From Azophilus sp965215035 (GTDB lineage Bacteria > Pseudomonadota > Gammaproteobacteria > Pseudomonadales > Azotimanducaceae): 64,000 nucleotides of DNA. Positions 28,416 to 36,609 of this stretch are shown here, one piece after another. The first letter of the stretch is position 1, and every line of letters starts with the position of its first letter. The notes beneath the pieces were generated by a model that was given only the letters and a program-made list of their open reading frames with translations, ran no database searches and was not told the origin of the DNA. Location: positions 3,844,001 through 3,908,000 of the forward strand of contig OZ244040.1 in assembly GCA_965215035.1 (NCBI GenBank), given 5' to 3'. Position numbers and translations under genes: made by a program.

Positions 28416-29330
28416 TCATGTGGCCCGCTCCACCACCCGCAACAGGGCGCTACGCGCCCGCGGGTTGCCCACCACCTCGGCACGCCCGGCACGCAACGGC
28501 CCGGCAACGATACGGGCATCCGTTCGCCGGTCGCGCTGCACCACCGGTATCTCCCGAGGCAGGGGTGGCGGTGAACTCCTAGCCCGGAAGTAACGCTTGA
28601 CAATCCGGTCTTCCAGCGAATGGAAGCTGATCACCGCCAAGCGCCCGCCAACGGCCAGGCGCTCGAATATCCCTTCCAGACCATCGCGCAGCTCGTCGAG
28701 TTCCTGGTTGACAAAGATGCGTATCGCCTGAAAAACACGTGTGGCCTCGTGGGTGCGCCGCCGGGGTTCCGGCCGGGCACCGGCCACGACCCGGGCAAGC
28801 TGATGGGTGGTGGAGAGCGGGCGGGCGCCTACAATGGCCCGGCTGATCCGCCGTGCTTGAGGCTCTTCGCCATATTCCCTGATCACCCGGGCGAGGTCTT
28901 CCACAGAGGCTGTGTTCAGCCAGTCCGCGGCGATGAGCCTCTGCCGGCGGTCCATGCGCATATCCAAGGGGCCATCCTCCCGAAAGCTGAACCCCCGCTC
29001 GGGCCGGTCGAGTTGCGCGGATGAGATGCCGAGATCCATGATGGCACCCTGTATTCGATTGATACCGGCATCGGCGAGAATACTGGCGATGTCGCCAAAG
29101 CGCCCGCGTCGGGGTATGACCCGGCGGTCCCGGGCAGCCAACGCCTCGGCGCAGGCGATGGCCTGCCCATCCCGGTCCACCGCCAGCAGCCGGCTGGAGG
29201 CGTCCAGACGCGAGAGCAGGCACCGGCTGTGGCCACCCTGGCCGAAGGTTGCGTCGAGATAGTCCCCGGGCACTCGCCGCGGCGCGATCAGTTCGACCGC
29301 TTCCCGACAGAGTACGGGTTCGTGCCTCAT
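28416..29330 (-). CDS. rsmH: 16S rRNA (cytosine(1402)-N(4))-methyltransferase
   Basis: RsmH (MraW) methylates N4 of C1402 in the ribosomal P site. The 304-residue protein begins MRHEPVLCREAVELIAP and has the SAM-binding DATFGQGGHSRCLL, the MDLGISSAQLDRPERGFSF block and the C-terminal SFHSLEDRIVKRYFR motif. Its ATG overlaps the mraZ stop (ATGA). The partner enzyme RsmI, which 2'-O-methylates the same nucleotide, is partly encoded at the right edge of the window. The two genes are normally within a few kilobases of each other but here are separated by over 30 kb of inserted DNA. Confidence 0.97.
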   Translation of the reverse strand: MRHEPVLCREAVELIAPRRVPGDYLDATFGQGGHSRCLLSRLDASSRLLAVDRDGQAIACAEALAARDRRVIPRRGRFGDIASILADAGINRIQGAIMDLGISSAQLDRPERGFSFREDGPLDMRMDRRQRLIAADWLNTASVEDLARVIREYGEEPQARRISRAIVGARPLSTTHQLARVVAGARPEPRRRTHEATRVFQAIRIFVNQELDELRDGLEGIFERLAVGGRLAVISFHSLEDRIVKRYFRARSSPPPLPREIPVVQRDRRTDARIVAGPLRAGRAEVVGNPRARSALLRVVERAT

Positions 29331-29785
29331 ATCGACAGCGCGGCGAGTGCGTCTTCTTCCGCGGACGAGGCGCGGCTTTCTTCGGAGGTGTGCGCGTGCA
29401 CACGCTCCTTCCAAGTATCCTGTGCCCAGATTTCGACCTTGCTGCTCTGCCCGACCAGGACGAGGGCCTTGTCCAATCCACCGTGGTCGCGCAGCAGGGC
29501 CGGCAACAGGATGCGACCGTTGCCATCGAGTTCCAAGTCGGTGGCATGGCCGATCAGTATGCGCTGCAGCCAGCGGATTTCCGGGCGGATATTGGGCAGG
29601 GCGTCGAGCTCCTCCTGCAGCTTTTCCCACTCCGGCAGCGGATACAACATCAGGCATTTCTCGCGCCGGTCCACGGTCACCACAAGCTTGCCTTCGGCCA
29701 CGTCAACTAGCCGCTCCCGGAAGCGCGCGGGCATGGACAGCCGCCCCTTGGCATCCAACGTGGCGCTGAAGATTCCACGAAACAT
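29327..29785 (-). CDS. mraZ: Transcriptional regulator MraZ
   Basis: MraZ is an AbrB-like DNA-binding protein made of two tandem SpoVT/AbrB domains that represses the division cluster it heads. The 152-residue product begins MFRGIFSATLDAKGRLSMPA; the second domain holds LDGNGRILLPALLRDH. ATG 29785 is chosen because it matches the family start and lies just after a well-formed MraZ box; an in-frame upstream start would translate that box. A short acidic/Ser/Ala-rich tail follows the second domain. It is the first gene of the minus-strand cluster running to ftsZ. Confidence 0.96.
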   Translation of the reverse strand: MFRGIFSATLDAKGRLSMPARFRERLVDVAEGKLVVTVDRREKCLMLYPLPEWEKLQEELDALPNIRPEIRWLQRILIGHATDLELDGNGRILLPALLRDHGGLDKALVLVGQSSKVEIWAQDTWKERVHAHTSEESRASSAEEDALAALSI

Positions 29786-29810
29786 CGCTATGATCCCCGT
29801 GGCCTGATAG

Positions 29811-29834
29811 CCCACTTTATCCCACAAATTCCCA
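29811..29834 (-). promoter_or_regulatory. MraZ operator: three TGGG repeats at 10-bp spacing
   Basis: On the minus strand three TGGG tetramers occur exactly 10 bp apart (complements CCCA at 29811, 29821 and 29831), starting 26 bp upstream of the mraZ start codon. This is the known MraZ binding pattern (TGGGN5-6 repeated two to four times) and implies autoregulation of the dcw operon. A further CTGGG lies about 20-30 bp upstream. Confidence 0.88.
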
Positions 29835-29889
29835 TTCGCCGACACTATCGCTACCAAAACCCAGTGTCAAGGCGGAAGAATCAATTAAC

Positions 29890-30490
29890 TTGCGGATGTT
29901 CAAGGAAGGTCTGAACAAGCAGGCCATTAGCTGATAGCGCCAAGTAAAATCAACCTGTTATGGCACCCGGCGCCCTTGAACGCCGACTTAATCAGGCTTT
30001 CCCAAGGGGTTTCGGCTGGTGTCGGCAGAGCAGCCCTGCCCTATTCCCGATATAAAACATCAGGTAGTCGCCGTTACCTATAATCTACTTTAAAAAAACC
30101 AGGCGCATTCGCCACATCACGCAAACTCGAACCGGTGGAACTTAGGGCAGCGGTGTCAATGGCAACTGAAAATTGCGCACTTTTGCAGGGCGATCCTCCC
30201 GCCGGCACTACGCCGCCCGCCAAGGCGAGGCCGTGCGCCAGGTGCCCGCCCCAGGTAGCGCCGTCCGCCGCGCCCTCCCTCCCGCCACCCCGCGCCGGGA
30301 CGGCCGCGCTCGCCCAACCTCCGCCGCCAGGGGGCGAACCGCCCCCGCCGGAGGCTCCGCACCCCCGCAAAACGCCTTCCGGCGGCCCAACAGCCGACCC
30401 AGCCCTCGATCCAACGCGCCCCTCGCCCAACAGCCTCGGACAGCCCCCTCCCACCTACGGCACTTTAAGACGGCTCCGAGCATTACTTAC
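29890..30490. other. Gene-poor spacer between mraZ and abiE, with a C-rich tract
   Basis: No convincing gene is seen here. From about 30180 to 30450 the plus strand is a C-rich, purine-poor tract that opens frames of Pro/Ala/Arg-rich low-complexity protein on both strands, none with a recognisable domain or a good ribosome binding site. GGCAACTGAAAATTGCGCAC near 30161 resembles an IS21-type internal end repeat, so the tract may border old insertion-sequence DNA. In Pseudomonas rnpB is close to mraZ, so the whole spacer plus abiE is extra DNA. Confidence 0.4.
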
Positions 30491-30524
30491 ATAAACGATT
30501 AAAAAACGATATATTTGACGACTA

Positions 30525-31325
30525 ATGATTGATTCGACTCGACCACGAGCGCGGGATTTCGTTGGCGACTTGACCACGCATGGTAGGTACCATTTTACAT
30601 CCGCCGACCTGAGAGCCGCGCTCGGTGTCTCGACCTCGGCGGCGAGGCAGGCGCTACGGCGCCTCGGCATCAGGGGTGAGGTCGCCAGCCCGGCGCGCGG
30701 TTTCCACGTCGTCGTCCCGCCCGAATACAGGCGCATCGGCTGCCTGCCCCCGGACCAGTTCATTCCGGCCCTGATGGCCTACTGGAACCGGAAATACTAC
30801 GTGGGCCTCCTGTCGGCCGCACAGTATCATGGCGCCGCCCATCATCGGCCCCAGGAGTTTCAGGTCGTCGTTGAGAAGAACCGGCCGGAGATAGCCTGCG
30901 GTTCCGTCAGGGTGACGTTCGTCGCCCGCGGCGACATCGGCACCGTGCCCGTGCGGGAATTCAATACGCCACGCGGGACCGTTCGCGTATCGACCCCCGA
31001 GGCGACGGCAATCGATCTGGTCGGCTACATGCGGCGCTCGGGCGGGATTGATCGCGTGGCGGGCGTGCTGCTGGAGCTTGAGGAGGCATTGGATTCCGCC
31101 CGCCTAGTCGACGCCGCGCGGTGCTCTTCCGTGCGGTGGGCGCAACGGTTGGGTTTTCTGCTCGACCAGATCGGCGCAACGGATAAAACGGCGCTCCTCA
31201 AGGACTATGTCAAGGGGGAGGCGCGGAACTACACTAGGCTGATACCAGCCGCAGAATCCAACGAAGTGGCGCGGTCCCACGACTGGCGCCTATACGTCAA
31301 CGCAAGCGTCGAACCGGACGCATGA
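30525..31325 (+). CDS. abiEi: AbiEi antitoxin of a type IV toxin-antitoxin system
   Basis: AbiEi represses the abiE operon and counteracts the AbiEii toxin without binding it directly. The 266-residue product has an N-terminal winged helix (HFTSADLRAALGVSTSAARQ, ALRRLGIRG) and the family C-terminal domain with YYVGLLSAAQYHGAAHHRPQ and VSTPEATAIDLVGY. It overlaps abiEii by four bases (ATGA). Two ACGAT direct repeats and a TATATT box in the A+T-rich 30 bp before the start may form the operator and promoter. It points away from mraZ and is intact, so it is likely a working abortive-infection module acquired between mraZ and rnpB. Confidence 0.9.
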   Translation: MIDSTRPRARDFVGDLTTHGRYHFTSADLRAALGVSTSAARQALRRLGIRGEVASPARGFHVVVPPEYRRIGCLPPDQFIPALMAYWNRKYYVGLLSAAQYHGAAHHRPQEFQVVVEKNRPEIACGSVRVTFVARGDIGTVPVREFNTPRGTVRVSTPEATAIDLVGYMRRSGGIDRVAGVLLELEEALDSARLVDAARCSSVRWAQRLGFLLDQIGATDKTALLKDYVKGEARNYTRLIPAAESNEVARSHDWRLYVNASVEPDA

Positions 31326-32182
31326 TTCCGAGAGACTACATCACCGAATGGCGGTCTCACGCACCCTGGGTCGATGACGCCCAGGTTGAACAGGATCTGG
31401 TCATAAGCCGCGCATTGGTTGAGATATTCTCGAATCCGCTTCTTGCCCGGTCCCTCGCTTTCCGGGGCGGGACGGCGCTTTACAAGCTCTACCTGACACC
31501 GCCGGCGCGCTACTCGGAGGACATTGATCTCGTGCAGACCGAAGCTCAACCAGCGGGTCCCGCTATGAACGCCCTGCGGGCCGCTTTGGATCCGTGGCTG
31601 GGCAAGCCCAGGTACAACCAAACGGGTAGACGGATTGCATTCATCTACCGTTTCAATTCCGAAGGTGTCCCGGCCACGCCCCTGCGTCTCAAGGTCGAGA
31701 TAAACACCCGTGAGCACGTAGCGTTGCTCGGCCACGCGTCGCCACCTTTCTCGGTCGCGTCGCGATGGTACACCGGCACCGCCAACTTGACGACGTTTCA
31801 TCTAGACGAACTGCTCGCCACCAAGCTACGTGCGCTCTATCAGCGCAAGAAAGGCCGGGATTTGTTTGATCTTGCCGTTGGCCTGCAAGATGAGCGAAGC
31901 GATCCAGTACGGATCGTCGACGTCTTCCAGAAGTACATGGCCCGCAGCGGCCGCCCGCCAACGCGCGCGGTATTCGAAAGCAATCTCGCCAATAAACTCG
32001 AAGACGGTCCATTCGTTGCCGACGTAAATGCGTTGGCTGTCCGAGATCGCACTTGGAACCTGCGTGACGCTGCCGCTGTGGTTTCCGATCATCTCATCGC
32101 GCTTCTCCCCGGCGACCCGTGGAGGGGGCTCAACGACAGGGAGCCTCCGCGGAACCCAAGTCACGATTCGCCGAGTCCCTGA
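31322..32182 (+). CDS. abiEii: AbiEii nucleotidyltransferase toxin
   Basis: AbiEii-type toxins are nucleotidyltransferases of the DNA polymerase beta superfamily; characterised relatives bind GTP or modify tRNA 3' ends and stop growth after phage infection. The 286-residue product has motif I FRGGTALYKLY (Gly49, Gly50), motif II YSEDIDLV (Asp67, Asp69), a third acidic site in LKVEINTRE and the downstream LDELLATKLRALYQRKKGRD block with its conserved Lys and Asp. All catalytic motifs are intact. It starts inside the abiEi stop (ATGA). Its stop codon abuts, to within a base or two, a truncated istB fragment on the other strand, marking one end of the inserted segment. Confidence 0.9.
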   Translation: MIPRDYITEWRSHAPWVDDAQVEQDLVISRALVEIFSNPLLARSLAFRGGTALYKLYLTPPARYSEDIDLVQTEAQPAGPAMNALRAALDPWLGKPRYNQTGRRIAFIYRFNSEGVPATPLRLKVEINTREHVALLGHASPPFSVASRWYTGTANLTTFHLDELLATKLRALYQRKKGRDLFDLAVGLQDERSDPVRIVDVFQKYMARSGRPPTRAVFESNLANKLEDGPFVADVNALAVRDRTWNLRDAAAVVSDHLIALLPGDPWRGLNDREPPRNPSHDSPSP

Positions 32183-32375
32183 GCGCCGCGGCTATGACCT
32201 CGTCGCCAAGCACCGCGCCCCACTCGTCGAAGCCCTTGTTGGACGTCAGTACGGTCGACGCATGCTCGTGGCGCGCGTTGATCAATTGGAAGAACAACAC
32301 TGCGCCCTCCCGGGTGACGGGCAGGTAACCGATCTCATCGACCACCAACAAGCGGCCCGGCCTTTTGTGGGACAA
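32181..32375 (-). pseudogene. IS21-family helper ATPase IstB, internal fragment
   Basis: About 65 residues match the middle of IstB ATPases: Walker B-type LLVVDEIGYLPV, LFFQLINARHEHASTVLTSN and GFDEWGAVLGDEV. Walker A and the N-terminus are missing on one side and the C-terminus is missing on the other, where homology stops at the abiEii stop codon. The other edge lies within a few bases of the RNase P RNA 3' end. It is a relic of an IS21 insertion beside rnpB. Confidence 0.88.
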
Positions 32376-32381
32376 ATGTGA

Positions 32382-32794
<413 letters not shown>

Positions 32795-32800
32795 CCGACA

Positions 32801-32829
32801 AGCGTCCTCCGTCCGGGGCATCTTGTCAA
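32801..32829 (-). promoter_or_regulatory. Likely rnpB promoter
   Basis: A perfect TTGACA (-35) lies at 32829-32824 on the minus strand. A 17-bp spacer leads to a weak GACGCT in the -10 position (32806-32801), predicting a start near 32794, where helix P1 begins. The MITE copy B ends just 18 bp upstream of the -35, so it has replaced any upstream A+T element. Confidence 0.5.
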
Positions 32830-32847
32830 TTGCCACAGCAATCGAGC

Positions 32848-32997
32848 CAGGACCATCCCAAAGTCGCCTATCAGCCCTCGGCAAAGCCTTAGATAGATGG
32901 TTTATGAATGTTTTTCGGAAGATTCCGCAATATTCTGCGGCATCCAATGATCTTTCAGAAATTTTCTTTCAAGAGCGAACACATTGGGATGGTCCTG
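32848..32997. mobile_element. 150-bp MITE, copy B
   Basis: Same length as copy A (150 bp), with a left end CAGGACCATCCCAAAG identical to copy A and a right end differing by one base. Internal blocks such as AGCCCTCGGC, TAGATGRTTTA, GTTTTTCGGAA and TTTCAAGAGCGAACAC are shared. Flanking 9-mers GCAATCGAG and GCAACCGGG match at 7 of 9 positions, consistent with an aged target duplication. It is immediately upstream of the rnpB promoter. Confidence 0.85.
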
Positions 32998-33115
32998 GCA
33001 ACCGGGCAGCAATTCCCATTTATGGCTTGCAGACCCTACACAGTAGGGGTTTGTCGGTCGATTTGGCCCGAACCAAGCCGCAAATGCCAGGTGGTACGCG
33101 CCGCACCCTGAAGTC

Positions 33116-33138
33116 GGACGCCAAAATGAGAATTGCCG
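33116..33138. repeat. IS21-like end motif, copy 1
   Basis: A 23-base sequence beginning GGACGCCAAAATGAG and ending AATTGCCG is repeated exactly at 35288-35310, in the same orientation. It resembles the terminal repeats of IS21-type elements, consistent with the istB relic nearby. The rest of 32998-33246 shows no gene. Confidence 0.5.
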
Positions 33139-33246
33139 GCCGCCCGGGCCGGGCGACCCTATGATCGCCTAGGGTAGAGGTGCTCGACGGGGACAGCGCC
33201 GACAGCGTCGAAGGCGGCTATACGACGGCACCGCAGGGTCCGCAGG

Positions 33247-34107
33247 TTATGCCTGTGCCGCTATCACTTCCTCTTCGAGCATTTCCTTGCGCCACTCGCT
33301 CAGGTTCATGTCGATGGCCATGAACCCGCCGATCCAGAGGATCTCGTCCCACAGGTACAGCCAGTGGGAGAGCGTTGCCCAGTACACTCCGACCCCGAGA
33401 ATTGAGAGGAATAGAAGGCTTTTCCCCCATTTGGCCGTTCGCATCAGCGCACCGCCCGTCACGCCCCGCTCCTGCAGGCGCACCACCACTTCGATGGCGA
33501 GCAGCGCCAGCAGCCAGGCGACTCCCTCATATAGGTCCGCCCAAGCCAGTTGCCGCTCCAGGTTCAGCCCGGCCAGGTCGCTCACCACCGGGTCGGTGCC
33601 CACTCGGTAAAACTGCGTTGCACTCGACAACCCGGCGCAGGTCTCTCGGGTGATCTCCGTGTATTCCAAGTTGTAGACATGGGAAAGATCCTGGTCGGCC
33701 AGGTCGCACAGGCTGGTTGCGTCTTCGACCAGCACGGTCGGCTGCAGCTTGACGACACTGTTGGCGTAGGCATAGATGGTGTTGGCGATCATCACGAAAC
33801 AGAGGAGGCGCACGCCGTGCAGAAGCCGTGCAACCCAGCCGCTTTGCGCTGCGTCGCTGAGCGCATAGGTCTCCAATTCGAACATGAATAGCAGGATGAA
33901 CCAGGCCGACGTGTCTATGGTGACGGCAAAGTTGCTGGTCCAGTCGAGGAAGGTCGATGCAGCCGTGAGGGTGTGGGCACCCCGTATCGAGTCTTCAACG
34001 ATGTAGTAGCCGAAATTGACCAGCAGCAGCGCGTAGACCGTCCATTTGACGGCCTGCTGAATTCGGTGCAACCGCGGGTCGGCCGCGCTGCTGGTTGCGG
34101 CATCCAC
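33247..34107 (-). CDS. Uncharacterised multi-pass membrane protein
   Basis: The 286-residue product has about five membrane segments, including VKWTVYALLLVNFGYYIV, TSAWFILLFMFELETYAL, LLCFVMIANTIYAYANSVV, EGVAWLLALLAIEVVVRL and LLFLSILGVGVYWATLSHWL. Between the third and fourth helices is a ~75-residue loop with two cysteines (SLCDLADQDL and TCAGL) that could form a disulfide on the periplasmic side. The C-terminus is acidic and amphipathic (SEWRKEMLEEEVIAA). The spacing and soluble loop do not match a family recognised here. It is transcribed alone, next to the rnpB boundary of the island. Confidence 0.75.
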   Translation of the reverse strand: MDAATSSAADPRLHRIQQAVKWTVYALLLVNFGYYIVEDSIRGAHTLTAASTFLDWTSNFAVTIDTSAWFILLFMFELETYALSDAAQSGWVARLLHGVRLLCFVMIANTIYAYANSVVKLQPTVLVEDATSLCDLADQDLSHVYNLEYTEITRETCAGLSSATQFYRVGTDPVVSDLAGLNLERQLAWADLYEGVAWLLALLAIEVVVRLQERGVTGGALMRTAKWGKSLLFLSILGVGVYWATLSHWLYLWDEILWIGGFMAIDMNLSEWRKEMLEEEVIAAQA

Positions 34108-34229
34108 GCCCGCATGATACTTCGGTGCCCCGCGGCCGGGAATCCATGCCTACAGGCTTGGATTCCGGTGGTCGGGGGCGACCGAGCGGTTCGTTGCCGT
34201 GGCGAGCGGTGCCCGGGCTTAAGCGGGCG

Positions 34230-35024
34230 TCAATGGGTTTGGCGTAGCAACCTGCGGCGATACTGAGCGGGTGCCTGGCCGACAGACTTCTTGAAGGCCG
34301 TGTAGAACGCGGAATTGGAGTTGAACCCCACAGAGAACGCGATGTTCAGCACCGAGTCGCCGTGGCCGTCGAGTTGCGAGAGCAGTTCCTTGGCGCGGTC
34401 GACGCGGTAGCGGTTCACGTAGTCGAAGAAACTCCTACCAAAACCGGAGTTGATCACCTGCGAGAGGTGGTTCACCGAGCAGCCCACCGCCTTAGCGAGC
34501 TGGGGCAGGGTCAGCTCCGGCCGTAGATAGATTCGTTCCGAGCGCATCAGGCGTTCCAACCGCATCTTGTACCGGGCCAGTTGCTCATCGGTCAGCCCCG
34601 ACTTCGCGTACTTGGGGCTTTGTGCCCGCTGCGACGCAAGGCTCGCGATGCGGGCTTCCCTTGCCGCGGCGGGAACCTCGTAGTAATCGGTAATGGTCAA
34701 TGCCGAATCGCCACGCAACGTCATGAACTCGGCACCCTGAATGCAGCCCTCGGACGCGCCGCTGCGCGACGCCCCGGGGGGATACATCCGGTACTGAAAG
34801 GCTATGGTGTGCCGGCTCTCCAGAATGTCGCCGACCAACTCGTAGCGGTGCCGATGGTCGGCAAAGAACCCGTGCAGGCCGACAATCAACTCGTCGCGCG
34901 AACTCTGCTGGTTGTCCGGAACATCCAGGTAGGTGCCGTCTGCCGCCAAATGCCCCGCCACAGCCTCCGGATCCTTGTGATTCCAAGCATCGAAGTAACT
35001 CTGCACGAATTCCACGGTGCGCAT
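34230..35024 (-). CDS. AraC-family regulator with an N-terminal SnoaL-like domain
   Basis: The 264-residue protein begins with a SnoaL/NTF2-like cone fold (MRTVEFVQSYFDAWNHKDPE, LAADGTYLDVPD, plus strands through about residue 125). Such folds in polyketide cyclases and ketosteroid isomerases bind small hydrophobic ligands. The C-terminal half is an AraC HTH domain, with LTLPQLAKAVGCSVNHLSQV and the second helix pair ending VLNIAFSVGFNSNSAFYTAF. ATG 35024 is preferred because GGGAGG lies 8 bp upstream. Catalytic residues of cyclases could not be confirmed. The domain pairing suggests a ligand sensor. Its likely targets are the flavoprotein/GcvT-like genes that follow on the same strand upstream of it; that link is inference. 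Confidence 0.85.
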   Translation of the reverse strand: MRTVEFVQSYFDAWNHKDPEAVAGHLAADGTYLDVPDNQQSSRDELIVGLHGFFADHRHRYELVGDILESRHTIAFQYRMYPPGASRSGASEGCIQGAEFMTLRGDSALTITDYYEVPAAAREARIASLASQRAQSPKYAKSGLTDEQLARYKMRLERLMRSERIYLRPELTLPQLAKAVGCSVNHLSQVINSGFGRSFFDYVNRYRVDRAKELLSQLDGHGDSVLNIAFSVGFNSNSAFYTAFKKSVGQAPAQYRRRLLRQTH

Positions 35025-35098
35025 CGGCAACACCTCCCTGTAAGAGGTTCTCTATACCCACGGCCGCGGAATGTCAATCAAGGGTAGAAAAGGGCAGT

Positions 35099-35175
35099 GG
35101 CTCAGTTTGAATCTATGGACCGGGCGGAGGCACGGCACACAGGGGATTCGGCAGGCTCGGGATGCGAGCCGATAG
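35099..35175. repeat. 77-bp palindromic element, decayed copy 3
   Basis: Aligns without gaps over 77 bp with the copies at 43120 and 47483. The left arm keeps CTCAGTTTGAATC; the right arm is eroded (GATGCGAGCCGATAG), so the palindrome is no longer perfect. The core GGATTCGGCAGG is conserved. It lies upstream of the AraC-type gene. Confidence 0.75.
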
Positions 35176-35287
35176 ACTACCTCGAAAGGAGCCAGGGCCA
35201 TTCGGCACCTCCAGGGGAAGCGTTTGCCCGTTGAATTACCCAACTTTGGCCGGCAACACAGGGTGTTACCCACCGAACAGCGAAGCT

Positions 35288-35310
35288 GGACGCCAAAATG
35301 AGAATTGCCG
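35288..35310. repeat. IS21-like end motif, copy 2
   Basis: Exact second copy of the 23-base motif at 33116-33138. The two copies flank the membrane-protein and AraC genes in the same orientation, about 2.2 kb apart. The rest of 35176-35409 has no gene. Confidence 0.5.
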
Positions 35311-35409
35311 CAAAAGGTGGGTGTCCCCCTATCCGCTGGCCTTCAAGCGAATGACGGCTCGTTCCGGCGTGTTCGAACCCCGAAAATCGAACTTCGTGAA
35401 TAGACCGGG

Positions 35410-36606
35410 CTAGAAGTCTGGCGCGGGGGTGGCGCGGGCGCGGGCCGGGGCCCAGAAGGGCTTCTTCCGACTGGTGCAGCGGGCCACCCGGTTGTAGTGG
35501 CGCAGCTCCTTTTCGTAGTAGATCTCGGCCCACATTGCTCCGTTCAGGAACCTGGGCTCGATCATCGCCAGCGCGATGTTCGCCTTGGCGACGGGCGACC
35601 ACATGGCCGATGTCACATAGCCGATCTGTTTCGTGCAAAGCCGATTGCGGTAGATGTGGGAACCCTCCGCTGGGCGGTTGCCCTCGATGTCCAGTCGCAC
35701 GAGGCGGTATTTCGGCCCTTCCCGCTGCTCCCTAAGCAGTGCCCTACGGCCGCTAAAATGCGGCTTTCGGAAGTCGACCAGCCAGTCGAGGCTCAGCTCG
35801 AAGGGCGTCTGGTCGTGCTCGAAGTGGACGGTCTTCAATGCCTCGTTGAATTCCATCGCCGGCATGATGAAGCCCGCCTCTAGACGCGCCATGTTGGCCG
35901 CCGCCTCTCCGTAGGGCTGTATGCCGTAGGGTTCGCCCGCCGCGTAGAGCGCGTCCCACAAGTCCAGGGCCTGCTCCGGAGACACCCAGAGCTCGTAGCC
36001 CAGATCTCCGGTGAACCCGGTTCGGGACACCATAAGGCCGCCGCCCGGGAAGTCGAACTGCCGAACGTCAAACGGCCTTGCGGCTTCCAGGCCCTTAAGC
36101 CCCATTCTTTTCAACACCGCGCACGAGGTGGGGCCCTGCACCGCCAGTGCCGCCAGTTCATCGCTTCGGTCGGCGATTGTGAGGTCATTGAATCCGAAGG
36201 CACTTTTGGCCAGCCAGGCACCGCATGGGCTACCGCAGGTCAGCATGAACCGGTCGGTGCCCAGGCGGAAAATGGTGCCGTCATCGATCAGCCGGCCCTC
36301 GTCTGTACACCACAGGGCGTACCCGACCCGGTTCAGCCCGATCTTCGCAACATCGCGGGTGACCATGCGATTAAGCATGGCTTCGGCGTCCGGCCCGCTG
36401 ATTTCGTACTTCTGCATGGGGCTGATGTCGTAGGTCGCGACCCGGTTGCGCACGCAGAAGTACTCGTATTCCGTGTCGTAGTAGTACTCGGCGAACTTGT
36501 AGCCGTTCCACGCCGACCAGGCCTCGCGCAAGTTCAGCGCCGCAAGCCGCGGATGGAAGGCTGACAGCTTCGGCCGCTCACTGGCAAATGGGTCCGGGGC
36601 GTTCAT
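35410..36606 (-). CDS. GcvT-like aminomethyltransferase-family protein
   Basis: The 398-residue product has the GcvT fold: an N-terminal domain with CVRNRVATYDISPMQKYEIS and GPDAEAMLNRMVTRDVAKI, a central block SRTGFTGDLGYELWVSPEQA with MARLEAGFIMPAMEF, and a C-terminal beta barrel. Relatives are the T-protein of glycine cleavage, sarcosine and dimethylglycine dehydrogenases, and the DMSP demethylase DmdA; all bind tetrahydrofolate and take methyl or methylene groups. No gcvH or gcvP is nearby, so glycine cleavage is unlikely. Its end-to-end pairing with a flavoprotein (3 bp gap) suggests a two-step oxidative demethylation of an N-methylated or S-methylated compound. The substrate is unknown. 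Confidence 0.85.
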   Translation of the reverse strand: MNAPDPFASERPKLSAFHPRLAALNLREAWSAWNGYKFAEYYYDTEYEYFCVRNRVATYDISPMQKYEISGPDAEAMLNRMVTRDVAKIGLNRVGYALWCTDEGRLIDDGTIFRLGTDRFMLTCGSPCGAWLAKSAFGFNDLTIADRSDELAALAVQGPTSCAVLKRMGLKGLEAARPFDVRQFDFPGGGLMVSRTGFTGDLGYELWVSPEQALDLWDALYAAGEPYGIQPYGEAAANMARLEAGFIMPAMEFNEALKTVHFEHDQTPFELSLDWLVDFRKPHFSGRRALLREQREGPKYRLVRLDIEGNRPAEGSHIYRNRLCTKQIGYVTSAMWSPVAKANIALAMIEPRFLNGAMWAEIYYEKELRHYNRVARCTSRKKPFWAPARARATPAPDF

Positions 36607-36609
36607 GCG

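Noticed and set aside
30074..30494. Pro/Gly-rich open frames between mraZ and abiE
   Set aside because: Low-complexity product on either strand, no ribosome binding site or domain; explained by the C-rich tract.
35410..36606. Glycine cleavage T-protein (gcvT)
   Set aside because: No gcvH or gcvP nearby and the partner is a flavoprotein, so only family-level annotation is justified.
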